DNA of 6,809 bases from an uncultured Clostridiaceae bacterium (GTDB lineage Bacteria; Bacillota; Clostridia; Lachnospirales; Lachnospiraceae). Below are positions 4,405 through 6,809 of the stretch, piece after piece; position 1 is the stretch's first letter; each line of letters starts with the position of its first letter. The stretch is from assembly GCA_958441075.1 (NCBI GenBank), contig CAUCBQ010000115.1, positions 1 to 6,809 of the forward strand. Reading direction: 5' to 3'. Below the pieces are notes generated by a model. That model saw only the letters and a list, made by a program, of their open reading frames with translations. It did not search any database and was not told the origin of the DNA. Both the position numbers and the translations under genes were made by a program.

Positions 4405-5913
4405 ATGGAAGTATCTGCAATGACCTCTTATGAGGCGCTGCACGGAGCTCCGCCGGCCTGCGAGCCGGAGCGCCAGCAGTATTTTATGGAAAAAGCAAGG
4501 ACACAGCTGGAGATTTTTAAAAACCGTTTAGGACGTCCGCTGACCTGCTGTATCAATACCTTTGGCTGTCAGATGAACGCCAGAGATTCGGAAAAGCTTT
4601 TGGGTATTCTTGAGGCAATCGGCTATGTGGCTTCCGATACGGAAGAGGCAGATTTTGTTCTCTATAATACCTGTACGGTTCGTGAAAATGCCAATTTAAG
4701 AGTTTACGGCCGTCTGGGACAGCTTGGAGCAAGAAAGAAAAAGCATCCTCATATGATGATCGCTCTCTGCGGCTGTATGATGCAGGAAAAGGAAGTGGTC
4801 GAGAAGATCAAAAAGAGTTACCGCTATGTGGATCTGATCTTTGGAACCCACAATATTTTCAAGCTGGCAGAGCTGGTCAGCATCTGTCTGGAAAAGCGGG
4901 AAGAAGAGCTTTTAAAAGAGGAGGAAGGGCTCCACACAAAGCACGCTATGGTAGTGGATGTATGGAAGGACACGGACATGATCGTGGAGGATCTTCCGGT
5001 GGAGCGCAAATATTCCTTTAAATCCGGCGTCAATATCATGTTTGGCTGCAACAATTTCTGCAGCTACTGTATTGTCCCCTATGTCCGCGGCAGGGAGCGC
5101 AGCAGAAAGCCGGAGGAGATTATAAAGGAGATAAAGAAACTGGTGGCAGACGGCGTTGTTGAGGTAATGCTTTTGGGACAGAATGTAAATTCCTATGGCA
5201 AAAATCTGGAGACGCCCATGACCTTTGCAGAGCTTCTTCGCGAGATTGAGAAGATTCCGGGACTGGAGCGGATACGCTTTATGACCTCCCATCCAAAGGA
5301 TCTTTCGGATGAATTAATTCAGGTAATGGCAGAGTCCAAAAAGATCTGCCGCCACCTCCATCTGCCTCTTCAGTCCGGCAGTTCCCGCATTTTAAAGGAG
5401 ATGAACCGAAGATATACCAAGGAGCAGTTTCTGGCTCTGGCAGAAAAGATAAAAGCCGCTGTTCCGGGTATTTCACTTACTACGGATATTATTGTTGGCT
5501 TTCCCGGTGAGACGGAGGAAGATTTTGAGGAAACGCTGGATGTGGTGAGAAAGGTACGCTTTGACAGTGCATTTACCTTTATTTATTCCAAACGTACCGG
5601 AACTCCTGCGGCTGCCATGGAAAATCAGGTGCCTGAGGAAGTAGTAAAAGAGCGCTTTGACCGTCTTTTAAAAGAAGTACAGGATATTTCCGCAGAGGTT
5701 TGCGGGCGCGATGTGCATACGGTGCAGCAGGTACTGGTAGAAGAGGTAAACGACCATTCCCCCGAATTGATGACAGGCCGTATGTCAAACAACACAGTGG
5801 TTCATTTCCCGGGAGATTCCTCCATGATCGGTTCTCTGGCAGACGTTTATCTGGAAGAGAGCAGGGGCTTTTACTACATGGGACGAATCCATGAGGATCT
5901 GGGGGAGGCGTAA
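4405..5913 (+). CDS. miaB: tRNA-2-methylthio-N6-dimethylallyladenosine synthase
   Basis: This radical-SAM methylthiotransferase converts i6A37 to ms2i6A37 in tRNAs that read codons starting with U. The 502-aa protein begins with an extension of about 45 residues. The N-terminal methylthiotransferase domain binds one 4Fe-4S cluster through Cys55 (NTFGCQMNARDSE), Cys90 (NTCTVREN) and Cys124 (CGCMMQ). The radical-SAM core has the CxxxCxxC motif at Cys215, Cys219 and Cys222 (FGCNNFCSYCIVP), then GRERSR, LLGQNVNSYG, HLPLQSGS and TDIIVGFPGET. A C-terminal TRAM domain for RNA binding covers roughly residues 435-500. The motif set and length (B. subtilis MiaB is about 509 aa) favour MiaB over MtaB or RimO. 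AGGAG lies 9 nt before the ATG. The mutS start follows after 2 bp, so the two are translationally linked. Confidence 0.96.
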   Translation: MEVSAMTSYEALHGAPPACEPERQQYFMEKARTQLEIFKNRLGRPLTCCINTFGCQMNARDSEKLLGILEAIGYVASDTEEADFVLYNTCTVRENANLRVYGRLGQLGARKKKHPHMMIALCGCMMQEKEVVEKIKKSYRYVDLIFGTHNIFKLAELVSICLEKREEELLKEEEGLHTKHAMVVDVWKDTDMIVEDLPVERKYSFKSGVNIMFGCNNFCSYCIVPYVRGRERSRKPEEIIKEIKKLVADGVVEVMLLGQNVNSYGKNLETPMTFAELLREIEKIPGLERIRFMTSHPKDLSDELIQVMAESKKICRHLHLPLQSGSSRILKEMNRRYTKEQFLALAEKIKAAVPGISLTTDIIVGFPGETEEDFEETLDVVRKVRFDSAFTFIYSKRTGTPAAAMENQVPEEVVKERFDRLLKEVQDISAEVCGRDVHTVQQVLVEEVNDHSPELMTGRMSNNTVVHFPGDSSMIGSLADVYLEESRGFYYMGRIHEDLGEA

Positions 5914-5915
5914 CC

Positions 5916-6809
5916 GTGGAGATTGATATTTCACAGCTGTCTCCCATGATGCAGCACTATATGGAGACGAAGAAAGAATATCCGGACTGTATTCTGTTTT
6001 ACCGTCTGGGCGATTTTTATGAAATGTTTTTTGATGATGCCCTGGAAGCCTCAAAGGCATTGGAAATCACTCTGACCGGAAAAGAGTGCGGCCTTAAAGA
6101 GCGGGCTCCCATGTGCGGTGTTCCCTATCATGCAGCAGATTCCTATCTGTACCGTCTGGTTCAAAAGGGGTATAAGGTAGCCATTGCAGAGCAGATGGAA
6201 GATCCAAAGCAGGCAAAGGGACTTGTAAAGAGAGAGGTCATCCGGGTAGTAACTCCGGGAACCATCACCAGCGCCCAGGCTCTGGATGAAACAAAAAATA
6301 ATTACCTTATGGGAATCGTCTATGTGGACGGCCGCTACGGCATTTCCACTGCAGATATCAGTACGGGTGAGTTTTTGGTTACAGAGGTGGATTCTGACAG
6401 AGAGCTTTTTGATGAGATCAACAAGTTTTCTCCCTCTGAGATCATATGCAACAATGCCTTTTATATGTCAGGGGTAGATCTGGACGAACTGAAAAACCGC
6501 CATCAGGTGGCAGTGTCCGCTCTGGACAGCCATTTTTTTGGAGATGAGTCCTGTAAGAAGGTATTAAAGGAGCATTTTAAGGTAAATTCCCTAGGCGGTC
6601 TGGGGCTGGAGGATTATGCTACGGGAATCATTGCCGCAGGAGCGGTGATGGAATATATGTATGAAACCCAGAAGAGCACCTTAGAGCATATCACTTCACT
6701 GAAGCCCTACCATACAGGTCAGTATATGGTCATTGACACTTCTACCAGAAGAAATCTGGAGCTGGTAGAAACCATGAGGGAAAAACAGAAGAGAGGCACT
6801 CTTTTGTGG
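5916..6809 (+). CDS. mutS: DNA mismatch repair protein MutS, N-terminal part
   Basis: MutS recognises mismatches and small loops and recruits MutL. The frame starts at GTG 5916 and is open to the right edge: 298 residues, about a third of the usual 850-880. The start is supported by GGGAGG 7 nt upstream, inside the end of miaB, and by family-typical LSPMMQHYMETK near residue 8. The mismatch-recognition domain carries GDFYEMFFDDA with the Phe34-x-Glu36 pair that stacks on and contacts the mismatch, then ALEITLT, APMCGVPYHAADSYL, VAIAEQMEDP and RVVTPGT. The connector domain follows (YLMGIVYVDGRYGISTADIS onward), and the core domain begins at STRRNLEL and GTLLW at the edge. The ATPase lies beyond the window. 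It follows miaB by 2 bp; miaB-mutS(-mutL) order is common in Clostridia. Confidence 0.97.
   Translation, partial: MEIDISQLSPMMQHYMETKKEYPDCILFYRLGDFYEMFFDDALEASKALEITLTGKECGLKERAPMCGVPYHAADSYLYRLVQKGYKVAIAEQMEDPKQAKGLVKREVIRVVTPGTITSAQALDETKNNYLMGIVYVDGRYGISTADISTGEFLVTEVDSDRELFDEINKFSPSEIICNNAFYMSGVDLDELKNRHQVAVSALDSHFFGDESCKKVLKEHFKVNSLGGLGLEDYATGIIAAGAVMEYMYETQKSTLEHITSLKPYHTGQYMVIDTSTRRNLELVETMREKQKRGTLLW

Overview
The window looks like a chromosomal segment of a Clostridia-class Firmicute, most likely Lachnospiraceae. This is inferred from strong AGGAGG-type ribosome sites, short intergenic gaps, the proB / DUF896 / proA / lepB / miaB / mutS order and the protein character. No search was run, so the genus is left open.

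Region 1 (about 1-1135) appears to be the end of an inserted mobile element, either a prophage or an integrative/conjugative element. It holds three small tightly packed minus-strand genes: a stand-alone helix-turn-helix protein (564-845), an unrecognised 92-aa protein (261-539), and an unrecognised protein cut by the window edge (1-282). It is GC-richer than the DNA to its right (102 of 180 by hand count at the left edge, against 18 of 60 just upstream of proB). Between the first element gene and the host DNA lies a repeat-rich, non-coding stretch. A 34-bp inverted repeat (872-905 and 1101-1134, 28/34 identical) encloses two hairpins (978-998 and 1053-1077). These hairpins share an identical 7-nt loop but have different, still-paired stems. 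This nested structure is the most unusual thing in the window.

Region 2 (about 1122-1328) is the junction and the host promoter area. It has a short terminator-like hairpin with a T-run, a second larger hairpin that could terminate leftward transcription, and a near-consensus promoter (TTGACG, 17 bp, TAAGAT) that drives the rightward operon.

Region 3 (1329-6809) is a rightward housekeeping operon. proB and proA encode glutamate 5-kinase and gamma-glutamyl phosphate reductase, consecutive steps from glutamate to proline. A DUF896 gene sits between them. lepB (signal peptidase I), miaB (tRNA methylthiotransferase) and the 5' part of mutS (mismatch repair) follow. Gaps are 2-37 bp except for 96 bp between lepB and miaB, which holds a two-tier hairpin without a T-run. 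The operon genes appear intact; mutS simply runs off the right edge.
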